DNA of 64,000 bases from positions 13,617,298-13,681,297 of the forward strand of contig NC_092194.1 of the NCBI RefSeq assembly GCF_043641665.1, read 5' to 3'. Positions 24,134-36,400 of this stretch are shown here, in pieces. Made by a program: the position numbers and the translations under genes. Below the pieces are notes generated by a model. It worked only from the letters and a program-made list of their open reading frames with translations, had not been told where the DNA came from and made no database searches. How positions within the stretch are numbered: position 1 is the stretch's first letter; each line of letters begins with the position of its first letter. This DNA is from Enoplosus armatus. Its lineage: Eukaryota > Chordata > Actinopteri > Centrarchiformes > Enoplosidae.

Positions 24134-25108
24134 ATGGACGCTGCTGTTCTCAACCAGACAAACACGAGCACATCTACCTCCTGCACCGTGGAGTCCTCCG
24201 TGGAAAAGCACATGTATCCAGCTGCCTATTCTCTTTTTTTCATTGTGGGCTTTCCGGCAAACTGCCTGTCTCTGTATGTAGCCTGGAGGCTGATAAGGAA
24301 TGGGAACACCATGGCAGTCTACCTCATCAACCTGTCCATCTCTGACCTGCTCTACACAATCTCTCTGCCTGTGTGGATTGAGTTGGCCCTGCAGAAGCCT
24401 CTGGGTGGTCTCTGCAGTTTAGTAGCTGTGATCATGTACAACAGCTTCTACGTCGGCTCAGGCCTCCTTTGCTGCATCTCAGTTGATCGCTACCTTGCTG
24501 TGGTCTATCCCCTCCACTTTCACTGGGTGCGAGAGGTGCGGACAGCAGCAGTAGTGAGTGTTGCCGTTTGGACTTTAGAGATTGCCATCCACATTATCTT
24601 GCTTTACCACACGGGGGCGCTGCAAGCTTTCTCCTCAAGATACTTGTGTGAGGAGCGAATACCCATGACACAACAGGACGCCAACCTCGCCCTTACACGA
24701 GTCATCCTGGGTTTCTTGGTCCCTGTCTTCATCATGACCTTTTGCTTTCAGCAGATCATGCAATCGCTCCGAGAGAGCGTCTCCATCCTGGAAAAGGAGC
24801 GCAGGAAAGTGGGACTGCTGTTGATGTTCCTTCTTGTAACCTACATCGTGGCCTTTGTGCCCTACCAGACTGTCATGCTGCTCAGGGCCATACTGGAGCC
24901 TGGGGCCTGCGTCTGGGCCTCGAGGCTCAGAGATCCGTACTTGGTCACGGTTGCCACAACCACCATAAACAGTACACTGGATCCTATTATATACTGTTTG
25001 ATCAGTGAGAACGCTCAGAAAGAGATTAGGAAAGCTGTAGAGAAAGGGAGAGGAGTTTTTATGAGGATTTGGTCAGAGAGCTCCACTGGAATTCAGTCAG
25101 TTTCTTGA
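24134..25108 (+). CDS. Proton/lysolipid-sensing family GPCR (GPR4/65/68/132 type)
   Basis: Single-exon class A receptor of 324 residues, tandem with gpr65 about 1.9 kb downstream. The N terminus has NQT and NTS sequons. TM1 contains VGFPANCLSLYV, as in GPR68/GPR4. TM2 has D2.50 (LSISDLLYT), TM3 ends DRYLAVVYPL, and TM7 reads STLDPIIYCL, the DPxxY form of this family. Glu4.53 of the buried acidic triad is present (VWTLE). At 6.52, where GPR65, GPR68 and GPR132 have His, this protein has Gln (FVPYQ), and the 6.47 Cys is Ala. Exact orthology (GPR132-like, extra GPR65, or a teleost-specific member) cannot be settled by eye, so no symbol is given. A polyadenylation signal lies at 25164-25169. Confidence 0.85.
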   Translation: MDAAVLNQTNTSTSTSCTVESSVEKHMYPAAYSLFFIVGFPANCLSLYVAWRLIRNGNTMAVYLINLSISDLLYTISLPVWIELALQKPLGGLCSLVAVIMYNSFYVGSGLLCCISVDRYLAVVYPLHFHWVREVRTAAVVSVAVWTLEIAIHIILLYHTGALQAFSSRYLCEERIPMTQQDANLALTRVILGFLVPVFIMTFCFQQIMQSLRESVSILEKERRKVGLLLMFLLVTYIVAFVPYQTVMLLRAILEPGACVWASRLRDPYLVTVATTTINSTLDPIIYCLISENAQKEIRKAVEKGRGVFMRIWSESSTGIQSVS

Positions 25109-25163
25109 CAACTGAATCGTGTATTTGTTTCAATTTTAACCTTTAAATGCAAATCTAATAGAA

Positions 25164-25169
25164 AATAAA
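25164..25169 (+). terminator. Candidate polyadenylation signal
   Basis: AATAAA (GAAAATAAATG) 55 nt after the stop codon of the proton-sensing-family receptor. Confidence 0.45.
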
Positions 25170-26920
25170 TGATTGTATGGGACTGTGTAATTTAAGAGAT
25201 ATATATAAAGAGGTAATACCAAAGGTGGAAACTTATTCATATTATTTTTTTTATCTTTTATTATTGTAATGTACAATAGATGTAGACTGTGGAGTAAAGC
25301 CTCCTCTGGACTGTCTTTTCTGGTGCATTATTCCATTAAATGATAAGTTTATCTTAATGCAGTACTTACATGCCATATGTACATTGAAAGGCTTATTGGT
25401 ATTTATTAGTACAAATTTCCCTTTTTGTCCTTCCACAGACAATGTTTGTGTCTGAGCCACGGCAGAGGGATAGTAACACAAAGAGGAAATATAGTACTAA
25501 AAAGACTTTGGAAAATCCCCATTTTATTTGTTTAACTTTGCTGGAGCCTCATATTAACTTTGGCTGAACTTTCTGATAAATTTTTATCAGGAGGACTGTG
25601 GATTTTGTCCCCCATCATTTACATTGAAATTGCTTTAATATGGGATCTTAGTATGGGTAGAAGGAACAATTACAGCCACCAATAATGATTTTAATGTACA
25701 TACTGTATATAATGGACATGTGAGCATTGCATTTAAGACAAACTTAAAAATACTTGTACCTATTCTTTAGGAGCAGACTATTCTGTAGGCTCAGCCATAA
25801 CAACATAACTACGCCGTGGAAACAATTAGTCAAGTAGATATATATTCTTTTATCAGACAAAAATCTTTCTCACCTTTACCTGAGTCCATGTCTATATTGA
25901 CACACCAAACATGAAGACAAGCAGTCTCATATAGACTTAGGACCCAAATTAAATCTACCATGTGGTAGTTTGCTCTGTCGTGGCCTGTAACCCAGTAAAT
26001 GACATACGGTAGTCAGGGACAACAAGGAGGCAGCTGCTGACTCTTCCTGTTTCTTTAAGCTGGCTGATTAAGCAGTGGAAGACAAGAAAAGACAACTGAA
26101 TGAATTCTCTGCATCTGTTTGAATGTTTTCATTTTCATAATAATGAATTTCATGTACAGAATTTGGAGCGGCATTACGACTGAATAAAGAGTAAGTAGAC
26201 CCTCACATGAGTTGAGTTGAGATTTTGCTTTTCCTTATACAATTCTTGCTGAGTTAATGTATGTTTAGGGTTGACACTTTAAGGACCATACCAAATGTTT
26301 TTCATGTTTTAAGTTGTTGTCCAAAGCATAAGTTTTTAGATTGATATCTTCCAGGAGGCCATTGGTTTCCACTCATTTCAGCAAGGTGCAAAAAAAAACT
26401 TAATTTACTCTTGAAACTTGTTCTAGATAAATAGTCCATTAACATTTGATCGAGAATTGTTTTTGTTACGTTGCTGTCATGTGGTAACATGTACCAGAAG
26501 GGTGTGTTGTGAAATTACCTCCTTGTTGGTGCTTGCAAAACTGTGAGTAGTTGCCAATAGAAAATAACATAACTTTGACAAAACAAATAAAGCAGATTAA
26601 ATGTTCACAGTGATGATTTACCTATCTGGACTCCGCAGGCTGATCTTTCCAAATTTACTGAAATTTAACAAAGTGAAAGATTTAGGCTGAGAGGCTCAGA
26701 TGTCCTGATTTTTAGTCTCAAGAATGGGTTGAGCCTAAATCTTACATTTGCTGTCTTTCACCACCAGTTTGTAACACAGGCTTTCTATTAAAAAGTCATT
26801 GTCACCAAGTTGAAATATGACATCATGGTTTAGAGGACATTTTTAACCGTTTTCACAGGCTGAACTCTCTGACAAGTAAACTGAACTTAATGTGTGGAAT
26901 CGTTGTAGCACCCCTTTATA
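25170..26920. other. Intergenic stretch, no recognisable gene
   Basis: AT-rich spacer between the two receptor genes. It may hold non-coding leader exons of gpr65, but none could be [10 protein letters not shown]. Confidence 0.5.
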
Positions 26921-26926
26921 AAGGAG

Positions 26927-26934
26927 TATATAAA
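26927..26934 (+). promoter_or_regulatory. Candidate TATA box of gpr65
   Basis: TATATAAA lies 80 nt upstream of the ATG. Used as a TATA box, it would give a 5' UTR of about 50 nt. A TCTCTACAAG acceptor-like site just before the ATG (ending 27003) instead suggests an upstream non-coding exon, so the two readings compete. Confidence 0.3.
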
Positions 26935-27013
26935 TATATAGGTTTAGGTATTCATATGCATTGCTGTATTCCTTCCTTATTTCCTTCCTTGTTTCTCTAC
27001 AAGGTGTGAGCAC

Positions 27014-27982
27014 ATGAACACCACATCTGCGATGGAAAACTTAACCCTGACCACCAATCATTCAGAGTGTTACTCAGTCGACAGCGCATCGAGGAGGAGG
27101 CCATTTCTGTTTTTCTACCTTGCTATCATCATCACCGCCATCCCGTCCAATGCCTTCTCCCTCTACGTGTCCTGGCAGCACATAAGACAGAAGAACGAGC
27201 TCGGTGTGTATCTATTCAACCTGGCCCTGAGTGACCTGACCTTCACTGTCGGCCTCTCTCTGTGGCTGGACTTCCTGTGGAGAGGAGTTTGGGCCCACGG
27301 AGGCTATGTTTGCGTGCTATCTGTCTACTTTCTCTTCACTAACTTTTACACCAGCGATGCTCTCCTCTGCTGTATTGCTGTTGACCGCTACCTGGCAGTG
27401 GTTCACCCATTAAAGTACACTTCATTGAGGAAAGTTGGCTCTGCAGCAGCAGTCAGCGTTGCCATTTGGGTGTTGGTGGTCTGTTTCAACGCCACCACCA
27501 TCACCTGGGAGGACTCATACCATGAAAACAACATGTTTTCAGTGTGCTTTGATGTCTTCCTCCCGCTGTCAGAGAACTTGGCTCGGGCTAATGTAGCGCG
27601 CTTCTTCCTGGGCTTTATTGTTCCTGTTCTCCTGGTGATGTTTTCCACCTGGGGGATCTGTGAGGCAGTGAGATCCAACCAGGCCACAGAAGAACAGGAG
27701 CGTAAACGGATTTCGAAGCTGCTTACAGTAGTTCTGCTCTGCCTTTTTTTTTGCTTCGGACCTATCCATGTCATGATGCTTCTCCGCACACTGGTGGATG
27801 ACTGCAGGCATGTTGCATGGCTCCTCTATCCATACAAGATCAGCATTGCTATCTCCAGCCTCAACTGCCTTGCAGACCCTCTCCTTTACTGCTTCATTAC
27901 TAGAACAGGGAAGGAAAATGTCAATCAGGTTGTTCTCTTCTTCCAGGTAAAGAAGAGAAGCAAAGATGAAGGCGTGGTGTAG
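27014..27982 (+). CDS. gpr65: GPR65 (TDAG8/psychosine receptor) GPCR
   Basis: Single-exon receptor of 322 residues. In mammals GPR65 is an acid-sensing, Gs-coupled receptor of leukocytes. Diagnostic resemblance: NELGVYLFNLALSDL in TM2, DRYLAVVHPLK after TM3, RSNQATEEQERKRISKLL in ICL3 (mammalian RHNKATENKEKKRIIKLL), CFGPIHVMMLLR in TM6 and SLNCLADPLLYCF in TM7. The extracellular start carries several N-glycosylation sequons (NTT, NLT, NHS). Of the buried acid triad, D2.50 and D7.49 are present but position 4.53 is Val (IWVLV) rather than Glu. His6.52 is retained. It lies next to kcnk10 and spata7, as in mammals, which supports orthology. Confidence 0.9.
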   Translation: MNTTSAMENLTLTTNHSECYSVDSASRRRPFLFFYLAIIITAIPSNAFSLYVSWQHIRQKNELGVYLFNLALSDLTFTVGLSLWLDFLWRGVWAHGGYVCVLSVYFLFTNFYTSDALLCCIAVDRYLAVVHPLKYTSLRKVGSAAAVSVAIWVLVVCFNATTITWEDSYHENNMFSVCFDVFLPLSENLARANVARFFLGFIVPVLLVMFSTWGICEAVRSNQATEEQERKRISKLLTVVLLCLFFCFGPIHVMMLLRTLVDDCRHVAWLLYPYKISIAISSLNCLADPLLYCFITRTGKENVNQVVLFFQVKKRSKDEGVV

Positions 27983-29160
27983 GTTAAGTAAAGAACAGGA
28001 CTAAATAATGTAACAAGCTTGTGGTAAACTTTACAGTTAAACAGCAGAATACAAATGAAAATAATTTGCTTTGAATAATAACTCTTCCACAAAAAAAGTT
28101 GCACCTTGAAAAAATCAAAAAATGATATCCACAGAAATCTAAAATCTATGAAAATGCAAATATTTTTCATTTTAAGACTTTGACTGCTGGACATAAGATG
28201 TCTCCTACTTTTAAAGTAAAAGGTTAAAGCCCATTCTCAGTTTGTGTGCCACATCACACAGTTGCATGTTGGACCTTAATTGGCTTCCAAAATAGTCGTG
28301 AGGTTCCAAAATCCTGCTTGTACGTATATGTCTTAAACTTCAAAGTTGATAAATCCCAATTGCAGTTCAGTGCAAGCGTGTTTACATTATTTTGTCTACC
28401 CCCCACATGTTTACTCTGCCTGTACTGTACATCTCTGTTATTGAGGTACTTTATTAACATCAGCATGTACCCTTTATGAGCAGTGAGTCATGGAGAACAG
28501 CTGTTCCAACGTGGAGTATTTGTCAAACATCACAGTTACCATGTTGTGGGAAACCTTCTCTAAACAGGTCCAAAGAAAACAAAGGGATTTCATTGCAAAT
28601 GTGACTTCATACATAATTTTAATAAGTTGTGAGTACGAAAAGAATATTTCACTGTGGTTTGACTTCTTTTTTTTTTTGCGACACTATTTCTGTTTGGTCA
28701 GAGAAGTGTGGATCAGGTGCCATGGAGTATTTGCTTTTAACAGACAAATTAATTTGTTCCTTTCCATAAGTACCATCGTCCCATGACAAAACTTTGAGGT
28801 CTCAAGTTAAAATGAAACTGTACGTGTTTGAGTTCAATGTTTTCTGTGAGGATTCTGGTTGCAAACTGCTCATGAAATCAACATTTAGCACTTTCGGTAT
28901 TCAGGAGGAAAAGTAAAAGTCATAGAGAGAGCTTTCTGAATCTGATTCTGATGATTATCCCATGAAGTAATATTATTTTAAAATGAAAAGTCAGCCAATG
29001 AAATCATGCATGTATAAAAATCACATGACAGACAATAAACTTGCACCCAAGTATGTACCTAAAAATGTATAAATATTTCATGCAATGTTTACATTTTATC
29101 TGTAGGTTGTGTCTAAGGTGTGGCAAACGGATCTTAAGATAAACGTGGATATCTGAAGCT
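27983..29160. other. 3' flank of gpr65, no further gene seen
   Basis: AT-rich DNA. An AATAAA at 29034-29039 is the first good polyadenylation hexamer after gpr65 but lies more than 1 kb downstream. No coding motif. Confidence 0.4.
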
Positions 29161-29989
29161 CTCTAGTGCAGTGGTTCTCAACTGGTCTGGCTTCAGGACC
29201 CACCATCACCCCTTAATGACAAGCTGCGACCCAAATCAAAGAAAAATTTCAACTTTTCAAATTGATTTAACATAACATTCAGTAACACTTCAGTAACTGT
29301 ACTCTTAAAGTTTATTCAGTCACTTATTCTGGCAATAAAAATTAATTGCAAATATGACAACCAACAGTGCACTATGGAATAAATTCAGTTTCTTCAGTTT
29401 TTATCCACAAACTCAAAATAAATTAAACAAAAAGTGCAATTCAAAAAGATTCAAGTATACAAAATTAACTTTTCTTCTGATTACCTTATCAGTTGGTAAA
29501 TACTGAAAAACATTGTGCTTTGAAGAAAATTAAGCAGCACGAACTTCAACCTTACTGACATCATAGACCTGAGTTTGGAGGAGTTAATGGGAGAACTGGG
29601 GATGTTTTTTGGTCCTCACAAGAGTCTCAAAGTCTGGAGTTATAGTCGACAAAGCAACTCTGAGGTCATGTTCAATGTTCAGTCTGTTTCTGTGTTTTGT
29701 CTTCAGCTGTATTTACGTTTCGCAATGCTCAATTCGCTTTTAAAAACAAACTTTGCAAGTCTTCTTCTATGCTGTGAAATGGCGGGTGTCAATTATCATT
29801 ACAGGCCATTATCGCCACCTACTGTTAAGGAGTGTGAATAGACGGCACTCCGCTGCATGAAAAATCCTCTTCAAAATAAAAGCACAGATTATTATTTTTT
29901 TTTTTAACATTTTTTATTGCCCCGGCAAAGGCCTGCGACCCACTGAAAACGGGTCCGCGACCCACCAGTTGAGAATCACTGCTCTAGTG
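29161..29989 (+). mobile_element. Non-autonomous hAT element with 8-bp target duplication
   Basis: The element body, 29169-29981 (813 bp), begins CAGTGGTTCTCAACTGGTC and ends ACCAGTTGAGAATCACTG, near-perfect inverted termini of the hAT type. Identical 8-bp flanks CTCTAGTG occur at 29161-29168 and 29982-29989, the target-site duplication length of hAT transposases. The inner ends also mirror each other (GACCCACCATC versus GCGACCCACCAG). No transposase frame is inside, so the copy was mobilised in trans. Confidence 0.9.
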
Positions 29990-30039
29990 GACACTTGCAG
30001 CAAGTGCAGCAAGATTTCAACACTGTTTATATGGACATT

Positions 30040-30238
30040 TTTCACAGCAGACATGTTGATTTATCATAGCAGGAAAAGCACAGGTGAAACTAATCTTGTT
30101 AATGATGGCCAGTGAGCCAGCATGCACAACATCAGGACCCTGGAACTAGCTCATCTAAATGAAATGCAGCCACATATAATGTTTTCACTTACACCTGTGC
30201 TTTTGCTGCTATGACATGCCAACATGTCTGCTGTGAAA
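30040..30238. mobile_element. Short TIR MITE, about 200 bp
   Basis: The left end TTTCACAGCAGACATGTTGA, continuing to GCAGGAAAAGCACAGGTG at 30086, is mirrored on the right from CACCTGTGCTTTTGCTGC (30192) to AACATGTCTGCTGTGAAA (30238). The inverted arms are about 45 nt with a few mismatches and a small indel. There is no coding content. Related scraps are seen near 57035-57115 and 58210-58290. Confidence 0.7.
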
Positions 30239-30249
30239 CACATCTATTT

Positions 30250-33200
30250 GATCACTTTAACAGCTAATATAGAAATTAATGTATGCCATAAACACTGTCC
30301 TCTCTCATCTTTATTTTATCAACATGATGCATCAACCAGGATCTCAGAGGTGGTCTGTGGTGGTCTTTCTGATTTGTGCATGGCACAGTAACCATACACA
30401 GGCAAGCACATGTCCCTGCAGCTCATACACGAACATACAAAAATACGTGCACACTCAGAATTTGAGCATAGATTAATCTTGTAGCTTTATGTCCCCTGAT
30501 GGGAGGCGATGTAACTGTGAGAACATATTTATCTTTATTTTATTTTGACAAAAGAACAATATGACGACCACAGAGGTGGGCAAACCTGCAAGATTTTGCA
30601 TCTCACGTTTTTTTTTCCTCAGGTAATGTGTAACATTTCATGCCTTCATAACAGCAAAGGCTGGGAAGGACATGTGCTCTTCCATGTGAATCCTTGTCCT
30701 GCCTCTTTCTTCCATCCATCCATCCATGTCAAATAACCTGCTTCACCTAATGCTGAATAACCTGCATCAGCAGAGCCTTGGTGCAAAAAGGTGCACGTGA
30801 ATGCCCATCTTCTCACTTCTCACCTTCCACTGTCCTTGACTCTGCAACCGACAGCCTTCTTTATGTAAAGTACACGTGGATGTAGAGATGGAGGTAAGTG
30901 AGGATCAATAGGTTTTGTCAGTCAATGCCAGCCTCTACACCTGGATGTTGGCTGAATTTCAGCAGCGGCACGTGTGTGAGAGTCTGCTCCCTCTCAGGCA
31001 TGATGAATGAATGGGACTGCAATCTACACTGGTGATCTGATTGTATGCAGAAACATGATCCTCGCTGGAATAAAAAGATAGAGTGCAAAGAGAGCCACAG
31101 TGCTGCTGTCGAAGTCAAGGTGTTGGTTGAGGACAAAACATCAATGGTAAATCTAACCTGTCATCTTGTCATCAAAAAGGTCCATCTCATGCAACAAGCC
31201 TTTGGACATTAGGTTGGAAGGAAAAAGAATAGGTCTTGAATCAGGATGTGCAGCTACATTTTGGCCAATCGCAGCCCTGGCAGCTGTGACCGGTGCTGGG
31301 TGTTGGCATGCAGGCTGTGGGAACAGTCAGGTTAATGCACACGTACACGTGCTGCAGAGAAAATCTGAACCAAATAATGCACATGTGCTAAAAATGGAAA
31401 CAGATGGACAAATATAGCAGTGTAGTGTTGTGCGGTAACAACATTACATAAGCCACTTGTAATGTAAACTAAAAATAGAATGACTCTAGTTTTACTGTAT
31501 TTACTGCAGTTTTTATGAATAAACCAGGTTGTCAATATGGTTATTAATTTACATTCAGCAATTTGCTGCAACTACAAACTGGATTTACTGCAGTAAAAAC
31601 ATCATAACAGTAATATTTCCTTCCTCATTGACTCATTAGCCTGAAATCTTTTTCCTCCTGCCACTCTATTCATGCCGTTCTGCCGCCCTTAATGAAGCTT
31701 TTCTCCAACACATCTCTCCCCAGCTATCTCTCAATCTATAATCCAAACTGTCCCACTGTCTCTCACTTGTTTCTTTCCCATTTGCCAGATGTGCGCAGTC
31801 TGCACATAATGACAGTTATCTTTAGTCATTGGAGAGCAGAGAGGCGGGGAGCATTGGTGAGCTCTTTCTTTCACTGTGACTCATTTCTCAGTATCTGAAT
31901 TTTTAATGGATTTTTAGTTTGTGTGACATAATGTTGACCCCCGGAAATGTGAGCATTTTATTTTTCTATAAGGGCATCAAGTCATAGACGTTTTTCCTTT
32001 TTAGAGTTTGCATGATTCTTCATAAATTGACTGTAGGTAATAATGTAAATACAAAGCTCATGTAAATCCAATCAGCCATTTAATAATAGTTAATTATTTG
32101 CATCTCAAACACAAATAGGTGGTGCTGGTAAAAAAAAACTGAACTTACATTCAACCATAAATGAAACAGGCCTCTCATCATGTATTGGGTGTAGTCTTGT
32201 AGCGCAACACATAACATTGTGTATGTGAGTCATCTTTGGCCAAATGAGTACATGAGCTTTTGTAACTCTGTTAATATTCACTTACTAAATTATCTTTGGC
32301 CTCAGACACAATCCTGAAACAACCGGTTTAATGCTCAAATGAAATGAAATGAAATACTCAAAATATACTATTCTAACAAACAAAATATTGGTATCATATA
32401 AACCTGCGCCTGTAAAACTAAGTTGTTTTAGCCTTGTCTCAGAGTTATTCCAGTATCCACATTTATATACCTGTACTGTAGTATGGTTATATTGTGCCCT
32501 AAAGGTAAATTGTGTCTATTGCCCCTTTAAATCTGCATCGATGCGGAGGATAATACAGTAGATGTATGTTCACAATTGATGTGATTGTGGACAGTTTAGG
32601 AGGTGACATGATATGAAGGGAGAGAGAGGAGCGATGACATGTTAGACCCCTGGGCCACCAGCACGGCCCAATAATTTATATCTTTAACAGTTACTGTAGT
32701 TGTCGACCCCATTCAATCCCAAATCTGCCTTGAGTTCAAACCCGACTCCTGGTCTGAGTCGAAGCCCTCTGTGGTGCTTCAGTGTCACATGATGTACTCG
32801 ATTTGTCACTTTCTCCTGGCCGGTTTAGATGACATCATATTACACCTCTCTTCACTTCAGTATCTCAGCTGTCAGACACGTTGTCACGCTGAAATATGCC
32901 ACCTCACTCCTGCTGCATTTGATGTCAAGCATGCTGGGCTCCTCCAGGTGACTGTCTGACACTCTCTCTAACTTTTCCTCACCAGCATCCTCCCTGTCGC
33001 TCTCAGCACTTTCACACTTCTCCCTTCCTCACAACAACTCCTTGTTCTGACGACATCCTCTGAAAATCTTCAATGTGAGGAAATTCTAATCACTTAAAGG
33101 AGGGTAGCAACTCTCAGCATTATAATGCAGCAATGTTTCTGTTTCTGTTCTTTAATTCTGTTTTCAGTTTTGTCAGTTTACAAACTGACTTCACTAACAA

Positions 33201-33400
33201 GAAACTGTCTTTTTTTTCAGTATAGTTTGGTTAATACCAGGGTAACATGAACATGCACTTTTGATGCTCGTGTCTCATTTCCCATTGTAATGAATTTAAT
33301 GCTGTAAATTTAGTAGAAATTTAAATGAAAGACCTTTTTTGTGACTTGCTAATAATAATTTCACATGTTCTCTTACATCTCAGTCAGTTCAGAATTAACA
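30250..33400. other. Intergenic stretch, no recognisable gene
   Basis: No motif-bearing frame or splice-supported exon was found on either strand. Short simple-sequence tracts only. Confidence 0.45.
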
Positions 33401-33410
33401 GGGAAAATTT

Positions 33411-33483
33411 GTGATGGGGCTGATTGCATTGCTGAAATAATAGATAAATAATATTGTTTCAGCAATGCTATCAGCCCCATCAC
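33411..33483. other. Near-perfect 73-nt hairpin (small-RNA-like or palindromic element)
   Basis: Arms of 27 nt, 33411-33437 (GTGATGGGGCTGATTGCATT then GCTGAAA) and 33457-33483, are reverse complements with one mismatch. The 19-nt AT-rich loop is at 33438-33456. It could fold as a pre-miRNA-like RNA on either strand or be a tiny palindromic transposon remnant; sequence alone does not decide. Confidence 0.55.
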
Positions 33484-36400
33484 ATTATCATGTACTTGGG
33501 CTAGCCAACATTAGCCTCAGTTAACTACATCCTTATATTGTGCAACTTCCGTTTTGCTCTCCCTCTTTTGTCCTTTGGGCTTTTATGGTGTTTGCGATTT
33601 TTGCTGTTTCGGGGAATACCTAAAATAGCAACAATGCTCCCTCCATTTTGAATTTTGGAGAAAACACGAGGTCAATTCCACCCTCAGCCCCAGCAAGTTA
33701 CTCTACTCTACTAGGTCAAAGTTCAGCAAAGAAGAACTCTGCACAAGAGGAATTGTTTTAGATCCTAGTTATACTAACAAGCAGGAGCGTGTAAGCCTTA
33801 TGCATGACTATAAATGTATAAACAGGAGATGAGTTCCTCCTCATGGGTGATTCATGGCCATGTTTAAAGGGAACTGAAAGTGGCAGGATTCACTACAATA
33901 ATCCCTCTACTTGATCTATTTGCAACAGGGAGTGAGTGCACTTCAGAACTCAAATGACTGAGGAGTCATTTTTCTGTTGTATGCCTATATTTAAGAGCAC
34001 TTGTAGACTTGACTTGAAGATTAGGAAGCGTGATCATGCATGCACCCATCCTCTCCGGGTGAGACACACAGGCCTTTGTTCATACACACTCTAAAACAAT
34101 TCTTATTAGGATTAGTGATTGTGCAGCATCCTCTGGCAAACTGCACAGCTCTCTTGAGCTGTAAAGCTTCAACACTCTGATGATTGACATCAGTTAATGT
34201 TTCCATAACTGTCAGTATGCCAGAAAAAAAACTGGAGTCATAAGAGATGCTTTTTGGCATCAGAGAAGTTTGAAGACCAAGAATGTTGAGTTATTCTTAC
34301 TCTGCCAAAGCAACAGGATTTAGATGAAGGCCAGATGGATGAAAATAATTTGCATAAGTATCAAATGAATAAATATTTTCTTTGCTGTTACATACAAATT
34401 CCAGTCTTGTTAAAACTCTGCATTAAACTGCACCTAAAAAGTAAACACAATATGAAAATGCATCTTTGGTATACAGTATCATGAGGATGGTTAAGAGCAG
34501 TAAGTATAGCAAATCACAAGTCTGCTCCTCAGCCATCAAGGTCAAACTCTTCCTTCGCACCTTTCATCATGACTAGTCATTAAAGGAGGCCTTTGGGTGC
34601 AGTTGTATGTGAGCAGCCACCCATCACAGCTGCCTTTCTCCCCCTACAGGTTGTAGAATAACGCAGTTGATTGATGTAAGGTTCAACACAAAGCGCACAA
34701 AACGAACGAAGACGTAACGGGAGGAAGGAAAGAGCCATATAGGAGGATAAACATTTTGTGTTGATTTTTAAAATAGCTTGGATTTGTTTAAATGGAGGCA
34801 AGCAGGTGAAGAAAAATAAACAGTGAAGGGAGGGGATCTGTAGGAGGAGATAATTAGGCAAAGAGAGCAGCAAACGTGGGCGCTGGCTGCAAAGTGAACA
34901 CAGAGAGAGTCTGAGTGATCTGATGTCTCCAAGAGTCAAAGTGTTATATTATAGTTGCTTTACAGTTACTTTCCCCTTGTTGCTACTTGTTGTCTATTAG
35001 TACGCTGCTATGTATGCCAATGACTACTGATAAAATGATAACCTGTCAACCCTTATGAATATATAGAAAAATAAAATGTGTCTTTAAACCATCTTTAGAA
35101 ATTCAGGCACATTTTTTTAAATTCTAGAAAGTTAAGGTCTTAAATAATCAAAGTTCCCTTTCCTTTTTCCTATCACTGAGCCACAAGTGTACTGTTTTTC
35201 TGTTTCCTGATGTGTAAGACAGACTAATGAACAACATACAAATGGAGAAAAAAATCATTAATAAAATAAAGTGTGAGGATACAATCTGGTTGATTCATGG
35301 TGTGTGTGTGGGAGGAACAGAAATAAAGATAGAAGGACAGAAAGATAGTGAGAGACAGACAAAAGAGAAGGAGTGGAGGAGGGCGGAGCACGTTGAGGTC
35401 ACTTCCACCTTGAAGCTAAAACGTCCACAAACACACACACACATACACACATACCCTCCCTTTCTATTACATGCAATTTATAGCTCTGCCGTTACTGACC
35501 TGCCTCCCTGATTAATTTCTTTTGTGGTGCTGTCAGCTGGGTCTGTTTCCTGGGTGCCATACACACTTTGACACACGTGACAGTGGCTCCGAGCAAGACA
35601 TGCATGGATGGAGACCTCGGGCTGCAGCATCCTGCAACACGCTGGGAGTCAGCGGCATATTAATGAATTCTGTCACTTAATTACCCGAAAGCTGCGTCAA
35701 GGCAAATTCGTAGTGATAATGTATATTTTAAAAATTGGTTTGGCGAGAGGAGTGAAAAGAGGAAAGAGATAAAAATAAGTGTGCAGAGAAGCAACGCTTT
35801 GTTGACATATTGTGTTTGAATTAGTGTGTCCTTGTTGTCTTCATTCCCTTGATTTTTTTTAAGTGTAAAATTGTAAATAATACACCAAGTACATGAACTT
35901 AAGATCATTGAATATTTTCATATATAGTACTAGTACTAGTATAATACATAGTAGCATTTAGTGTATTTTCAATAACTGTAGAGATGTTTGGATAATGAAA
36001 TTAAACATAAAATGCTAAAGAATATTTCCACATTCGTCGATAATGTTTTACAAGAAAGTGTGTCCCCAGAAATAAATTACATTTCACTTGAGGTCAAATT
36101 TAACCATTTCCTTTTCAGTGATGTTACATGGACAATAATTCCTGACAGGCACCTACCAGATGTGACCACCACATGCCATTAACATACATCCACCCTTTAT
36201 TAGACATGTACTGTATATGCTTAACCAAAACCTATGAACAGTATTTCTAGCAACCCTCTTATATAGGCCTTTTTCAGGAAGGACACTTTCACATGTCTCA
36301 GTGAGAACGGCACACGTGTGAATAATAAAATTAACAATGGCTGAATCCCATTTAGCTGCTTCAGTTTCAGGGTCCCGGTATTGTGCATGCTGCCTCACTG

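Noticed and set aside
27403..27789. 128-codon minus-strand frame over gpr65
   Set aside because: Antisense shadow of an intact, recognisable receptor.
35227..35511. 94-codon + strand frame
   Set aside because: Lys/Glu-rich then CA-repeat translation, no splice signals or domain; most likely chance.
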